This document shows, in pieces, positions 12,991 to 26,500 of a stretch of DNA of 64,000 bases (position 1 is the stretch's first letter; each line of letters starts with the position of its first letter). Location of the stretch: the NCBI RefSeq assembly GCF_000237925.1, contig NC_031502.1:35083299-35147298 (forward strand). The letters are read 5' to 3'. This DNA is from Schistosoma mansoni (Eukaryota; Platyhelminthes; Trematoda; Strigeidida; Schistosomatidae). A program made the translations under genes and the position numbers. Below the pieces are notes generated by a model that was not told where the DNA came from, ran no database searches, and saw nothing but the letters and a program-made list of their open reading frames with translations.

Positions 12991-14129
12991 TTGAACCTCT
13001 TCATTTCTAAATTCTAATTTGACTGGGTTGGCATACTTTGGTTAGAAAAGGTGTTACTAGTGAAGGCTTTGTCAAACGTCGAATACTTGAGGCATCTTTA
13101 TGATCACTAGGTCGACTCAAGCTTTTGAGGGACCCCACACACACTTACCTGGACTAGAACAAAAATCATTGCCTTCTTTTATATTTTCATTCAAAATTTC
13201 TGAAGGATGTTAGAAGAATTAACATTCAGATTCAGCTGAGAATCCGAGCAGGAAACCCGTGTTTTAACAACTCTGTCAGTACAAAGGCCTTATTATTTCT
13301 AAATAATAACTGACAAGAGATAGCTTCTAGTTATAGTGCTCTTATTGTTCAGCACTGTCCTTAAAACGTTATCCATCGAGCAAACTAAAGCCGACGAGTT
13401 GCCAAACGCAATACAAATAGAGTTTATTCTGAACGCTGGTTAGATCTTACATCATATTGACATATGACGACAATAGAACTAGCGTATTTCGAACGGAAGT
13501 GTTTTTCATAAAACGTAGGAACATTTGAACAGTTAAGGAACCATTTTGTATATTTAAAGAGTCAATCCGGGAAGGAGACCGAGACCTACTAACCATGACA
13601 TGGAAATCACAAAACAATTAACCTGAGTGGTAAAAATCATGTACTGAAATTTCAAAATTTGGATAACCAATAAAAAATATTGCATAATAAAGCAACAAAA
13701 GCAGTAAGAAAACCATAAATTGACTGAGACAGAGTGCAAAACAAAGAACCACCCTCTCTGGCTTCGAATACACTAGAAATGACTCACGTTCCACCAAACG
13801 TCTTCAAAATAATCTGTCGCGTAGGTATTAAAGCTGTAGCTGGATCTCTACTCGACTAAGGAAGTTTACGTACCGAGAAGAATGATCCTAGCCCACAATC
13901 ATGAATATTCAAAGCGTGTTTCAAAAAGGGCAGTGATTTCGTACCTGTTGTGATTATCGTTGCTTTTTTGTATTTGTTGTATCAAAAAGCATTCTTGGTC
14001 TACTTTAACTTAAATTATCTCTGTTAAGGTTTGAAGTTTTGTTGAAAACTTTGTCTCGTGGTACCTTCTTTCTCATAGACTCTGACACTTGTGTTTCTAT
14101 TGTGATCATATTGTATTTTTAACCCTAAT
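12991..14129. other. Intergenic; right end probably 5' region of the CR1-like element
   Basis: I find no gene. From about 13950 onward the T-rich sequence directly precedes the CR1-like ORF1 and may be its 5' UTR, but the element boundary is not visible to me. Confidence 0.35.
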
Positions 14130-17100
14130 ATGATTACAATGGTTGGCAGTGCTTACACATGTGGACAGCCGAACTATTTATTCCCCGTACATAAAGGGAT
14201 GCAGTGTGAGGAACGTAAAAGGTGGTTCCACATGATGTGTACCTGTCTTAGTCCCGCTGCACACAAAAGATGCTCTAAGCCTAACTCGCACTGGTTGTGC
14301 ATGTTCTCCTGTACAAACAAGACGATATTAATCCAGGAGGCTACTAGCCTATTAGCTCTGGCCTGTAAAAAGAACGATAGTAGTTGCGCTAGTAACACAA
14401 GTACTGACAGTGAAGACTGTATCAGTGTTGTAAGTTCTGTTACAAGACGCTTTAAACGACCTACTGTGAATGATGGAAAAGTGAAATTTCCTTTACAACT
14501 AACGGTGAGTGAATCACCACTTGGCATTGACATGACTAATCATGCATCTCCAGTAGAAATTGAGGACCCGGATAAAACCATCACCGTCCCCAATAGTCCC
14601 GATGTGGCTGTCCTGAATGATGAAAAATGGAAGGCAGTATGGAGGAAAAGAAAAAAAAGCTAAAGATAATACGCACTTGGTCGACAAGTCCTTGGGGAAC
14701 TCGCATTCTGAGTCACTCAATGCACGACCACACTCTGATAGCAAGGCAGAACACCACTCTAGCGTGACTGAGGGGAACTCAATCTCATCAAATATTGTTG
14801 TGAGTAAATTGCCAGAGTCGAACGATCCAGATTCCGAAGTTAGACACGTCCATGATTTAGAGAGGCTTGGAGAATATATCCGTAGCATATTACCAGATAA
14901 CTCTAAAGGTGTTCAGGTCAAAAAATTGGTTAGATTAGGTAAAAGGGCCGATGACACTGTCCTACCTCGACCATGTAGAATCCTTAAGGTAATCCCAGGG
15001 TCGGAGAAACAACATGATCTTCTGTTAAGTAGCGCTCGAAGTCACAACAATTCTGAAATTCGAGTTCGAACGGATATGTCTCTCGAAGATATAATAAAAA
15101 GGTAGACGGAACTATCCGAACTAGAAACCCGTCGACAAAAAGATGAGGACAATCTCCGATTAGTGGGTTTTCGAATAGTCAGGTATTGGAAGCGAATGCT
15201 ATTAAGGTCTGTGTGGATAGATCGTTCTCCCTAGGAGTTTTATATGCCGACGCTCGCAGTCTAAGACATAAATTCTATGAACTAGGAGCATCAGTGGACA
15301 AATTAAGGCCACTCATTGTAGATGTGACGGAAACTTGGTTAGTCCATGACTTCGATATTACACCAGAATTATCCGGATACCATTGTTTCAGAAGTGATGC
15401 AGGAAAGGAGGTGACTTCCTTCTATACATAGCCAATGATATAAATATCCGCTCCTCCGTTTGGAATCCCATGATAGTGGAACTAGTGAGTCATTAGCTGT
15501 GAACTCACTATCGGATGTTGTACATTTGTACACGGTGTCATCTATCGCAACCCAACCTGCTTAGCTGATGACTTTATTTTAGAGCACATTTGGCTATGAA
15601 GTGCAAATAACAGATGCTAAATATTGGGAGACTTTAAGGCACCTGACATTAGTTGGACTGAGATGACCACGAAAGGATCTATAAACTCATTTGATAGCAG
15701 GTTCCTGGTAACAGCAATGGTGTTACGGGAGAACTGAAAACATTTGGCTGATTAAAACCTTTTTACTGTACATCAATTTTACTGTGTTTTTGGATGTGTT
15801 TGTTTTACTTAACCTTTGGGCTTGTTTGTTTATATAATTCTTTTCGGACATTTTGGTTTCTTTTGTCATTGGTTTGGTATTTGGGAGTTTTTGCTCCGGG
15901 AACCTACAAAATTAAGGGTTTGTTTTGTATTTGTTATAATTATTGTCGTTAGAACGACTTTGGTCGATTATTTGTGAATTGCGAATAAACTTGGTATCTA
16001 ATTTGGAGTTTTGGTTCTCTTGCCTACTTGGGTTCGTGATTTGCGAATATCGATAGTTGGAACGGGCAAAAACTCATAATTGGACGTAACAATGGAGCAT
16101 GTATTAGTACAGCATGTATCCAAACCTACACTTTTGGTGTAAACCAAGGTTCTCTGTTGGACTCGGTGATCACTCATGAGACTGAGGATATTGCCTACCT
16201 AAATATTCTTCCCCCGTTAGTGAATAGCGATCACGCTGTTTTATCATTCACGTTTAGAGCTAGTGACATGATATACGATCAGATTAAGCCTCGCCCAAAC
16301 ATATGAAGAGCTAACATACCAGCCATTCAGGGGTGTGCTGCTAAGATAGATTGGTCAGTAGATACTAGCTCATCAGTTGAAGAGACATGGTCTATATTTA
16401 AAGGCAAGTTTAGTGCAGTCACGTCCGCGTTCATACCATACTTGGAACCGCGTATACCGAATAATAGTCCACCATGGATAAATAAACAAGTCAAGAAACT
16501 TCTGAGAAGTAGGAAAAAGCACTGGAATATGTTCATCTCTACTGGCTTAGAACAGTACAGACCCAGTTATTGTAAGATTAGAAATACTTGTAAAGCGTTA
16601 ATCAGTAGGACTAGAAAGTGTAATGAAAAACAATTGGTTAGGGATTGTAAATATAGTCCGAAACGGTTATTCTCGTATATAAAGAGGCGAACTCGGAGAA
16701 GTGATGGAATCCCATCACTTTTGGTACAAGCAAATCCTTTAATTTTGGCAAGAAATGATATCAAAAAAGCCGAAGCTTTATCGGAATATTTCAGCAAAGT
16801 TTTTTCTATCAGTAATGAGGAACGACCACCTATTCATTGTGATAGTGGCGTCTCGTTGATGGACCCTGTAGTTATTGAGAAAGATACTGTTTTAAGACTA
16901 CTTCAGCATCTCAAACCTGATAAGTCCAGTGGTTCTGATGATATTCATCCTGGAACTATTAAAGCCCTATCAGATGTAATTGCTGAACCCTTAACGATAC
17001 TGTTTGATATGTCCCTGGTTGCCCAGAAACTGTAAAGAAGCGATAATTAGTCCGGTGTATAAGGCTGGGAGTAGAGATTAAGTTAGTAATTATCGACCTG

Positions 17101-18334
17101 TCAGCTTAACTAGTGCAGTTGTAAAACTGATGGAAAAATTATTAGGATGACTGTTATGAACTATGTGAAAGGACATGATCTTTTATCCAGGGAACAACAT
17201 GGTTTTTCGGAAAGGCCTACCATGTTTGACAAATCTCATTGCAAGAGGAGATTGGGCTGAGGCAAAAGATCGCAATACCCCTGTATATGTGATTTTCATA
17301 GATCTAAGTAAAGCCTTTGATAAAGTTTCCCATTCTGGTCTTAAATTAAAACTGGAAAGTTTTGGAATTCATTATGCAGTCATAGACCGGATAAGTGACT
17401 TTCTGCGTGACAGGAGAAAAAGGGTAAGAGTAAATGGAGCTCTCTCATCGTGGGAACCAGTAAAAAGTGGATTCCCCCAAGGCATAATCCTCGGTCCCCT
17501 TCTCTTTATACTTTATGTAAATGAATTATCAACTATAGCTGTCATCCGTCCCACTCTTCACCGATGACATAAAGATTTGGAGACCCATATATAACATGTC
17601 AGACAGAATGGTATTAAAGGAAGATCTTAACTCATTAGTGGCATGGATGAACTGGTGGTCACCAGAAGTAAATCCTAACAAAAGTGTAGTGGTGCAACTA
17701 AATAACTACGATTATTCGTATTACTACACAATATGTGGATTTGTGTCACCCAAAATAAGAAACTATAAAGATTTAGGAGTCATACTAAGCAATGATCTCA
17801 AAACAACCAGCCACTGTAGGGCTGCTGCTGCAAAAGGCTATAGGGTATTATGGTCTATTCGTAGATCTTTCCGGTATCTGGATGAGGAAATGTTTAAATT
17901 ATTATACCCAACTTTCGTACGACCACATTTAGAATATGGGATTCAAGCAGCGAGTCCTTGTTTCAAATATGAGGCGGATATGCTGGAACGAGTCCAGCGC
18001 CGCGGGACTAAAATGGTGAAAGGTCTATCTGGCCTATCTTATGAAGATAGACTGAGACACCTCAACTTATTTCCGTTATCTTACCCGTAGAATACGGGGT
18101 GATCTAATATTGGCATTACATATCCTGAATGATGACCTTGGTACTAACATGTCCTATCTTTTCCTTCCATCTAGGGCTGATCATTTGAGAGGACATTCGA
18201 AGAAAGTCCAAAAACCGAGACCAAATCGTCTGCATTTAGAGTTTCGTTTCTCGCACCGAGTAGTGAATTACTGGAATTCTCTACCAGAACACGTAATATT
18301 GGACCCTCACGGTGTAACAAACTGCGAGGGTTAA
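14130..18334 (+). mobile_element. CR1-like non-LTR retrotransposon, decayed, two ORFs
   Basis: ORF1 (14130-14663, continued in another frame at 14617-15105) begins with a PHD-like Cys/His cluster (CEERKRWFHMMCTC...) typical of schistosome CR1-like elements. Endonuclease remnants follow from 15186 (LYADARSLRHKF, then TETWL). Reverse transcriptase pieces lie at 16442-17035 (HLKPDKSSGSDDIHP), 17175-17567 (FIDLSKAFDKVSH, then GFPQGIILGPLLFILY) and 17596-18334 (DLGVILSNDLKTTSHC, then YPTFVRPHLEYGIQ). Several frameshifts and stops separate them, and the catalytic box near 17560 reads FTDD in a shifted frame instead of YADD. A 371-bp solo LTR interrupts the endonuclease part. The element is inactive. 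Confidence 0.85.
15721..16091 (+). mobile_element. Solo LTR nested in the CR1-like element
   Basis: The insert starts TGTTACG and ends CGTAACA, perfect 7-bp terminal inverted repeats of the TG...CA class. It is flanked by a 4-bp direct duplication ATGG (15717-15720 and 16092-16095). An AATAAA lies at 15984-15989, where an LTR would carry its polyadenylation signal. No coding sequence is inside, so this is a solo LTR left after recombination, probably of a Ty3/gypsy-like element. Removing it restores continuity of the host CR1-like sequence. Confidence 0.85.
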
Positions 18335-19973
18335 AATAGGTCAATAGACCTCTTATCCTTATTACTGAAGACTAAATTGTGAAATTTAAGTGTATTTTCA
18401 CCGATGACCTTGAAGTCTCAGCAAACTACTTGACAATCAGCGAAACTCACACCTTGGATTGGGAGATACTTCATTGTTGATGTTACTCAGCTTACTGGGG
18501 CCGTAATTTGACCGTGAGTACTTCTTGATGATCTTAATGGCTTTCGACTAGTGTTATTATCATCAAGTTTTTACTTTGTGGAGTGTTCTTTTGTCACATC
18601 CCCTAATTCAATTACTAATCGAATTCGAATGACACTCTCAATAAGCGTTCGGTTTATAGTATTCTATATGGCTCATACAACGCTGCTGCAATTATCGGAC
18701 TGCTCTGAACATCGCTCCATTTTAGATGTATTTTGTTGTGAATGAATCCATGTAACCAAAAAATGGCAATTAAAGTGAACATGTGGAAAATAATGTGAAG
18801 ATTCTCTAAGAAAATAGGAGATAAATTATAGGAAAATGCTCCTTAAATCTTCCTTTGCCGTCTGCTTTGGTGAAATGGTGAGGCATATACGTTTTTGTCC
18901 CTTTGGGTTTGAATTGTTGCCGAATTTACGACTCCAAGTGTACTTACGGTTATACGCTCTTAGCCCAAAATGTCTCTTATGTTTATGCCTGGCTAAAGAC
19001 TTCTATTTACAGGGAATAAATCGTGGTCTGCTAGGAGCCTAATGAAATTCAGTCACACGTCACATCGTTGTTGCAAGTTCAGTGTTTGATAGTCATCGAA
19101 AAAGACCCGTAAAAAACCCATAGTGGGCAGTGCGTTATTTACTAAGAATGTGTCCTGATATTCAACTCAACATATAATCACACTTCATTTGTTTCAGCGT
19201 AGTACATTTAATTGCGAAAGTATACTTAGATAATAATGGCTTTTTAGAAAATCTGGTTTAAAATAGTTTCAAAAATTAACGCCATTTTAGAACTTCAGTG
19301 TCCCTCTTCAGAAACAAAATAATCTTCCTGTAAATTATGAAGCAAAATAATGTTCAACTTAAACATCTTTGATACCAACACATGGCAAAATATGGAGAGA
19401 CTTATGTAGTTTGTTAACACTGAACACTGAACCTATAGAACAGCAATCTGAGGCTATCATTTCAAATCATTACTTACATTATATCTCCTCCTACGATGCT
19501 CTTGGAATTCATCTCATGTTATAGAAGTAACCTCTTGTTGCCATACCGATCAAATCTTCTAGATCTTTTTCTGCAACAGTTGACGATAAAAAATTCGGTG
19601 TTAGTGCGCATAATTAGTAAGAATTAAAAACAAACATCGTATACTGCTATAAAACTTGCACTTTTGAAGTGTTCTTTCTCATGTGTCAAGTAATGCAAAG
19701 TAGTTGACCATATCAGGGTTCATAACATGACAAAATATAGTTCATAGAAGTTTTGGGATTGCCTAATTGAGTGGGATTCATTTATGAACATTTATAAATA
19801 AAATGTACTTTTCTAGTGGTGATAACGGACTTTCCAGCAACCTGAACCTCGGATAATGATCGTGATTTTCCAGCCTGGGTTTCAGCCATGTTCATGTCAG
19901 ATGAACTGTATAAATACCCTGGTTTCTGTTTCGAAGCCCATCTACCAAAGATTGATAGGATTTCTGTACTTAC
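18335..19973. other. Unassigned intergenic stretch
   Basis: The first ~100 bases may be the 3' end of the CR1-like element. Open frames at 18551-18745 and 18836-19042 are short and have no recognisable motif. I see no RNA gene or clear repeat. Confidence 0.35.
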
Positions 19974-21240
19974 CTCTTAGGTTTCCATGTATTTAGTGGG
20001 AGTATGTTTTCGTCAATTAAAATATTGGCATGGTATCCATCTAACTTGCTGAAGGAGATCAATGATTCCTTTACAGTCTTCGAATCGTCCGTGGGAAATG
20101 AACGTATGTAACTCACCACAGTAGTGGATAGCCTCACACCTGATAAATAACCAACTGTAATGTGCCTAAGCACCATTCTTAAGGTTCATATCCACAAAAC
20201 ACGATAAACACAAAGTTTTTCTCCAACAAGTCTCTTGCTTGCTGTAATTATTGCCTACTTCTTACTTGGTGCATTGGTGACTTTAGCGGTTCGCTAAATT
20301 GCATACAAAAGAAATTATTTCAAAGTAGTAAGACGAGTATGAAAGTTTGTTCGCATAAACGTATAAAGTGACGGAACTATCACTACATTTTTAACACATT
20401 TCAGAGAAACTCAGTGCACATCACTAACATAAACCCATATATGCACATTACATAATACAGAGTACATAAATATACCTGTGTCACTGGACGAGAATGGTTC
20501 CGTAAAACAATCTAGTATGTCAGTGAAAACTGTAGTTTTAGTTAATTCTCTTTTCCCTATATCAGTGATTAGCCCAGATTTACCGTGTACTGGTACTACA
20601 TTATCTAGCTTAAATGAGACGAATTTAATATTCGTGTGCATAATTATCCGTTTCTTATAGTCGCATTTGACTGATACTGATGTGTTTATAGTGGTCGCAG
20701 GAATGCTAATTTGAAGCCTACTACAGAATATTTTTTATGCATTACACTGAGCTGTTTTCTGAGCTCTAGCGCAACCGCTATGCCCTAATTTCCTAATCTG
20801 CATCATGTACGGATGAAATGGAAAGACGGTTTGTGAATGTAAAGCTCCATGTAAACTAACATCATCAGCAAGGTGCTTAAACGAGTATACATTATAAACT
20901 AAGCGTTCAGGTCTGTAGGGTTCAAACTGTTCAAGAAAGTTATGTAAATCCTTTCTAATAGAATCTGTTGCATCGCTACACAATTTAGGATGCTCTAACG
21001 GGTATATGACTAATGCCAAATGTCTATAATTTAAGTACAAAAGTAACTGTAATGAACTTTTAAAGAAATGAAGTTTAAATAAGGCAGGAACGACTGACAT
21101 TTTGTCGCTTTCCAGACTGGAACGAAGCCTAAAACACGACGTTTACACTGAAAGTCAACGCAACGCCAAATTACTTTTTGTTCGTAATAATATTTTAATT
21201 CATGTTTCCTAGTTTCTTGTGAAAGTAATCTAGTCATAGA
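19974..21240 (-). pseudogene. Broken CACTA/EnSpm-like transposase, C-terminal part
   Basis: The central frame (20735-21100) contains ERLVYNVYSFKHLADDVSLHG followed by an FPFHPYMMQIRKL block. This is the shared YNVHSLIHLADDV...FPFEN signature of the C-terminal domain of CACTA/EnSpm-type transposases and related animal proteins. The preceding block KATKCQSFLPY lies in a different frame (21031-21237), so there is a frameshift between them. A downstream frame (20411-20641) has the C-terminal KSGLITDI-type strand pattern. A frame at 19970-20176 ends at a good donor (AAGAGGTAAGTAC at about 19975), which may be a transposon exon. The catalytic core was not found. Assignment to CACTA is from family knowledge and is tentative. 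Confidence 0.55.
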
Positions 21241-21792
21241 TTGATGGATTCCATCTCATCCAAGCATTCCATATGTATTGGATCTAAAGGGATGTTGAAA
21301 CCGTATTATTAGACGTCTCAAAATTGGTGTCTAGTGGTGAATAGGTTGATACTGTTGACAAAAACTGTCACCAGTTCACAAAGTATATTCACCGCCTGGA
21401 AATCTCACCCTTCCTTGAAGTCTACGACGCACCATTACACACCTATCGCAGCCCGGTTTTCTGATGTGAATTACTGTGTGAACGAGTGGATGCGTCTTAG
21501 GTGGTGGGGCCTAGTTTGATAGCCGGATATTTATTGAACCTGACACTAGATAGTCGCCTATTTCTTTTATTTCAGAAATTGTATCAGCAGATATTTCATT
21601 GAACTCTGCAGGCTTGGTGTTCCTTCCATAGACATCAGTTGTGGGCTGCATCAGTACGTGTGTTTGATGTGTTAATGTCCGGCTAAGTAACACTAGCATG
21701 TGGTGTTATCGCATTGGATTTGTAGGCTACCAATACTAGCATTTTGTTGTCATAAAAATACCCGCTTAGTTGACGTAGATACATCAGTCGTG
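21241..21792. other. Unassigned intergenic stretch
   Basis: No gene recognised. Short frames on both strands (21334-21519 plus, 21511-21699 minus) lack motifs. Confidence 0.35.
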
Positions 21793-22320
21793 GCCCCCAA
21801 ATGCCCTGCTTCGGCCGAGAGTGGGGAGAGTCCGCTCTCCCTCTCAAAACGCTCTCACATGGCCACGCCTATATAGCCTCTGCCAGGGAAGTCCTACTCA
21901 CTACCTTCTCGTGGCGGGGGTGTTGTTTACAAAATTGGGAGGACGAAAAGAGAATGTCCGGTGCTACGATCGGGTTGGTGGACACGACGAGTCCACTTAG
22001 GGGAGTTGGAAAACCCTGATTCCAAACCAATGGTGCACATGGGCTCCAGTATCCTGAAGGAACAAATGGCGTATGAATCAATCGTTGGTCACCGGCTACC
22101 ATGGGACTGCATCTCCTCACGATGCTCCACTGTCTTGTGGATCAGACCTTTAGGTCAAAGGCTCCGGGTGTGGCTCCCTAAGAAAACCACCCGCTTCGGT
22201 TTGGGCACCAGGGTAGTATCACAGCCCTCACACAAATCAAATGAGATTTGCGTGGCGCATATATATCTGGTGCTTCCTTGTACCAATATTTATGTGTTCA
22301 GTAATAAATAATAATAATAC
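21793..22320 (+). repeat. 530-bp dispersed repeat, copy A (plus)
   Basis: Begins GCCCCCAAATGCCC and ends in AATAAATAATAATAAT. It matches, in reverse complement, 22755-23284 over its whole length with only a handful of differences by eye, and more loosely 56105-56430. Two overlapping open frames (21801-22019 and 21961-22311) are shared with copy B but look like shadows of a conserved non-coding repeat. The A-rich 3' end suggests retroposition. I do not recognise the parent element. Confidence 0.85.
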
Positions 22321-22754
22321 CTTAGAACTTATTTAAATTTCTGAAATATCCAGCACGTTGCTAGCTTTATAATACAACAAAAATTTTTTACACTTGCTTC
22401 CTCGACAATCGTTCTAATGCTTTTGTTATTATAAGAATATTTTGTTTATTCACAGAATTGAGACTTTTATTTCTAGTACGGATCAAGAATTTTTTGTGTT
22501 TTACCATGACCACTTTGAATCGATTGCTGCATGGTACGCGTCTAGAAAGTTTGGGCATCTGATTAACAGTTTCTAAATATAAGTTTTTTTGGATTCCCAT
22601 TTTCGAATTACTAACTGTTGTCGATTGTTTTTAAGCTATCAGGAACTGCTAACTAATTAGCGACTTTTTTTCACTTCATTCCATATTGCTCAGTTGGTCT
22701 ACAGAAACTAGACCAGCTGAATCAATTTCTCACACTTTTCTTTACAGGCTAAAC

Positions 22755-23284
22755 ATATACCTTATATATTTATTTATTTAAATATAAATATTGGTACAAA
22801 GGGGCACCAGATATATATGCGCCACGCAAATCTCATTTGATTTGTGTGAGGGCTGTGATACTACCCTGGTGCCCAAACCGAAGCGGGTGGTTTTCTTAGG
22901 GAGCCACACCCGGAGCCTTTGACCTAAAGGTCTGATCCACAAGACAGTGGAGCATCGTGAGGAGATGCAGTCCCATGGTAGCCGGTGACCAACGATTGAT
23001 TCATACGCCATTTGTTCCTTCAGGATACTGGAGCCCATGTGCACCATTGGTTTGGAATCAGGGTTTTCCAACTCCCCTAAGTGGACTCGTCGTGTCCACC
23101 AACCCGATCGTAGCACCGGACATTCTCTTTTCGTCCTCCCAATTTTGTAAACAACACCCCCGCCACGAGAAGGTAGTGAGTAGGACTTCCCTGGCAGAGG
23201 CTATATAGGCGTGGCCATGTGAGAGCGTTTTGAGAGGGAGAGCGGACTCTCCCCACTCTCGGTCGAACCAGGGCATTTGGGGGC
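22755..23284 (-). repeat. 530-bp dispersed repeat, copy B (minus)
   Basis: Near-identical to copy A in opposite orientation, about 430 bp away, so the two arms form a large inverted repeat. Its outer end lies 227 bp upstream of the FNTB start codon, in the probable promoter region of that gene. Confidence 0.85.
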
Positions 23285-23510
23285 TACTCAACTTCTTGGC
23301 TTGGGATAAATTAACTAAACAAAATATTTGTTATGATCCACTTTCATTTTTAATATTTTAACTGTCTCATTGTGGTCATCTATTTTAAATGTCACTTGAT
23401 AAAAACTCTTTTACCATAGATTTGTTTGGTGATGTAACTGTTTTATTCTCCAACCTTTCAAAGCAACTTTAAAAGCGAAATTTAATCTCCATACATCTAC
23501 AAACTGCACT

Positions 23511-26500
23511 ATGGAGCGTCTTACATTATTTCATCTACGACGAGCCGACAGAACTAATGAACCTGAAACTAGAACTATTATAGATCAAATGGAAACGGAA
23601 AGCCTTGTTAGTAAAGCGTATTATGAGAAACTTTGTCAATGGAAGGATGATGCACTTCGGTTGTTCAAAATAAACCACGTAAACTATCTCAACAAGCGAC
23701 TTTTCAATCTGCCTATGAGTTTTGAACATTTAGATGCAAGCCAACCGTGGTTGGCTTATTGGATTGTACATGCTTTAAGACTGCTGAACTTTGTAATCCC
23801 TGAAGAAACCTCGGTAAAATTAATATCGTTCCTAGCATCCTCTCAGGTATGTAACCTGTTTTCAGTTTTTGAGGTATTGCTAAATTTCATCCAGTTATCT
23901 TTTACAGAGTGTTACACAGTCGAAGCTACTTTTCTTGATTCAGTAATTACAACAGTGGTTTAATCAGGGCATACATACTAGGTATAGAGAAAGAAAAGAG
24001 GTATGATATTTCAGGATTCAGTTTCTAGAGGAAGATGAATATTGAACGCACCTCTACCAGTGCAAACGATTCTAACTCATTTCACCCAAAGTCTTTGATT
24101 ACTGGTTACTATAATCACACAAACTCCTACCAATTAGTGTGCACCTGCCTACATGACTCAGTCCAACATTCGGTATCTTCACGAAGTGATTCCACGCCAT
24201 GATTCGACCGCCCCTAGCTTCTAACGTACTTATACACTAAACAACACCTACTCCAACCACCTCATTTACTGAAGATTTACCTCAGCAATCAATCTTCCAT
24301 CTCTACCTAGTACCCTAGACTCAAACTCGACATTGCCTACTCGTTAGTCGCAAAACACATAAGCGATGCCTCAAAGGCATTTGCGATCAAATACCATTAA
24401 CCAGTGAATATCCTCCATTCTTAATGTCAATGTTTCACATCCATAAAGCATAACGGATCAAACTGATGCATAGTAATTTCGTTCTTTGGTTGATGTTATA
24501 ACTGGTGTCCGTGTACCCTATTAATGTACAAGGTAATGATACCGCCGATTAGAGAACAGTGACTTATCGGCCGGACCAATAATGCATAAACCCTTACGAG
24601 CAGTCTAGAGTCTTTACCGGTCCTTCTTCCTGTCTGGCCCTGCCTGTTAAATCCAGAACACCAATCTCAGCCTCCACGATATGAGTCATGTATTTCAAAC
24701 ATGCTGGGTTTATATACGAACCAAACAGACCATGTCATACCATAAAATAGAAAATAACATTTGTACATGATGGAGCCAAAAAGTGGATGTAAATGTGGGA
24801 GATTATAATTGATAAACCGGGCATAACTCAAGAACGGTAAATCGTATAATAACAGTCTATGGGTCAAAATAAAGCTTATAATAAGAGGAATATGAATATA
24901 CATAGTTTATTTACCTAACAATTATACAATAAAAATATATGTATAGTATTAGTCCATAAATGGATCTCAATAGTTACCATTCACTTCTCGTCGGGATATG
25001 GATAGCTTACCTGTGGTACAATCGATATAAGTTCGCAAAAGATAAACCGATATTTCGTCAGACACCAGCCCATCAACACTGATGTTGACTCCAAAGATAA
25101 ATGAAGCAGTCTATACACTCAACTACTTCATTCCCTGTCGTTAATTCAGGAGATGATTCAGGTCTGTCCTGAAGCAATATTTTGCATTTGGAGGGAGAGA
25201 ATCGCATCCCTAACATGCTTGTGTTGTTGCTTAAAGTGGTCAAAAGACTGTATTTTGTCAGCGCGGTGGCGTTCGAAGCGAATGGTTCGGGGTTAGTGTC
25301 CTGGAGTGAGCATCAACTTTGATTCATTGACATCTAGCTGACGAGTCCCGAGTGGGACGGAGCACGCGTCCTGGATTCCACTGCTAGCCATATTCCATCT
25401 ACTCTATACTGACTTGTTTTAATTGCTATATGGAGGCAATCCGGGCAGAATACGCATGTCAGCCAAGACTGATCAAATTTCAGTCGAAATAGCAACAACT
25501 CGATAATCCAAAAAATTTCAAATTGAGTTATTGAAAAACTATGTTTTTGGAGAATGATGAAATACGTACTATGTGAAAGGGTTTGTGCGAAACTGTCCTA
25601 GGTTTGCGAGTGTAAACTACCTCTGTGTAATCATAGTTTTGGTATGGTGAGAATTCTTATCTAGATGTTTTTCGCTCTAGATGACCATAGTTGTGCTAAC
25701 TTTTGTGGTGCTCGCGCATGTGTATTTTTTCCTCATGTTTTACTTCATAATCCTAAAGGCAGTCAGAGTGTGCTTAAATTATGTTTAGAGTATGTTTACG
25801 GAGATGCCAAGATAATTAAAATATTGTTCTGGTTCTGAGGTTCAAACGTTCTCGGTTTATTTGAGGTAAAATTAGATGGTATACTTGGGATAATGGATGG
25901 AATGTATGTCATGGAGAGGTACTTAGTTGTAGATAGTTTAATGTGTAAATAATCGTTTTGTCCGTGACATGCTATTAAAAGGTGGTAGGTAGGAAATTTT
26001 CTAAGTCTCTTTGGAATTACGCTATGTCAAGAAAAAAACACTTAAAAAGTTGATTTACAAAAAGCCAGAACACTAGTACAAGTTGTGGTAGTTGGTGTCC
26101 ACAAATGCAAGCAGTGTCAAAAGTCTGGTAAATATGGAATGTTAAAGATGTACCAGGTCATTTTCTAACAGTATAATTTCACCCTTTCACCATTTTCAGG
26201 CATCCGTACATGTATAAACACTCCAATTAATTTTACCGATTGACAGTTTTTTCCGAAAAATAATTTCAAAGGGTATCTATATTCAAACTGTCTATGTAGT
26301 TGTCCGCGACTGCACAATAGCAAAAGTTAAACTATAGTTTAAGCTTACCACAGCGTATGATGCTCTTTGATAAACTTTATGACTTCGATTTCTCTTCAAA
26401 TAATATCCTTCATGTCCTTCAGACAAATCATCATCTTTCCAGTTATTTACCTTATACTCAAGAAGCATATGGTTGAAATAAAATACCCAAATTACTAATC

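Noticed and set aside
14174-14888. Two minus-strand frames of about 120 codons
   Set aside because: They are antisense shadows of the CR1-like ORF1.
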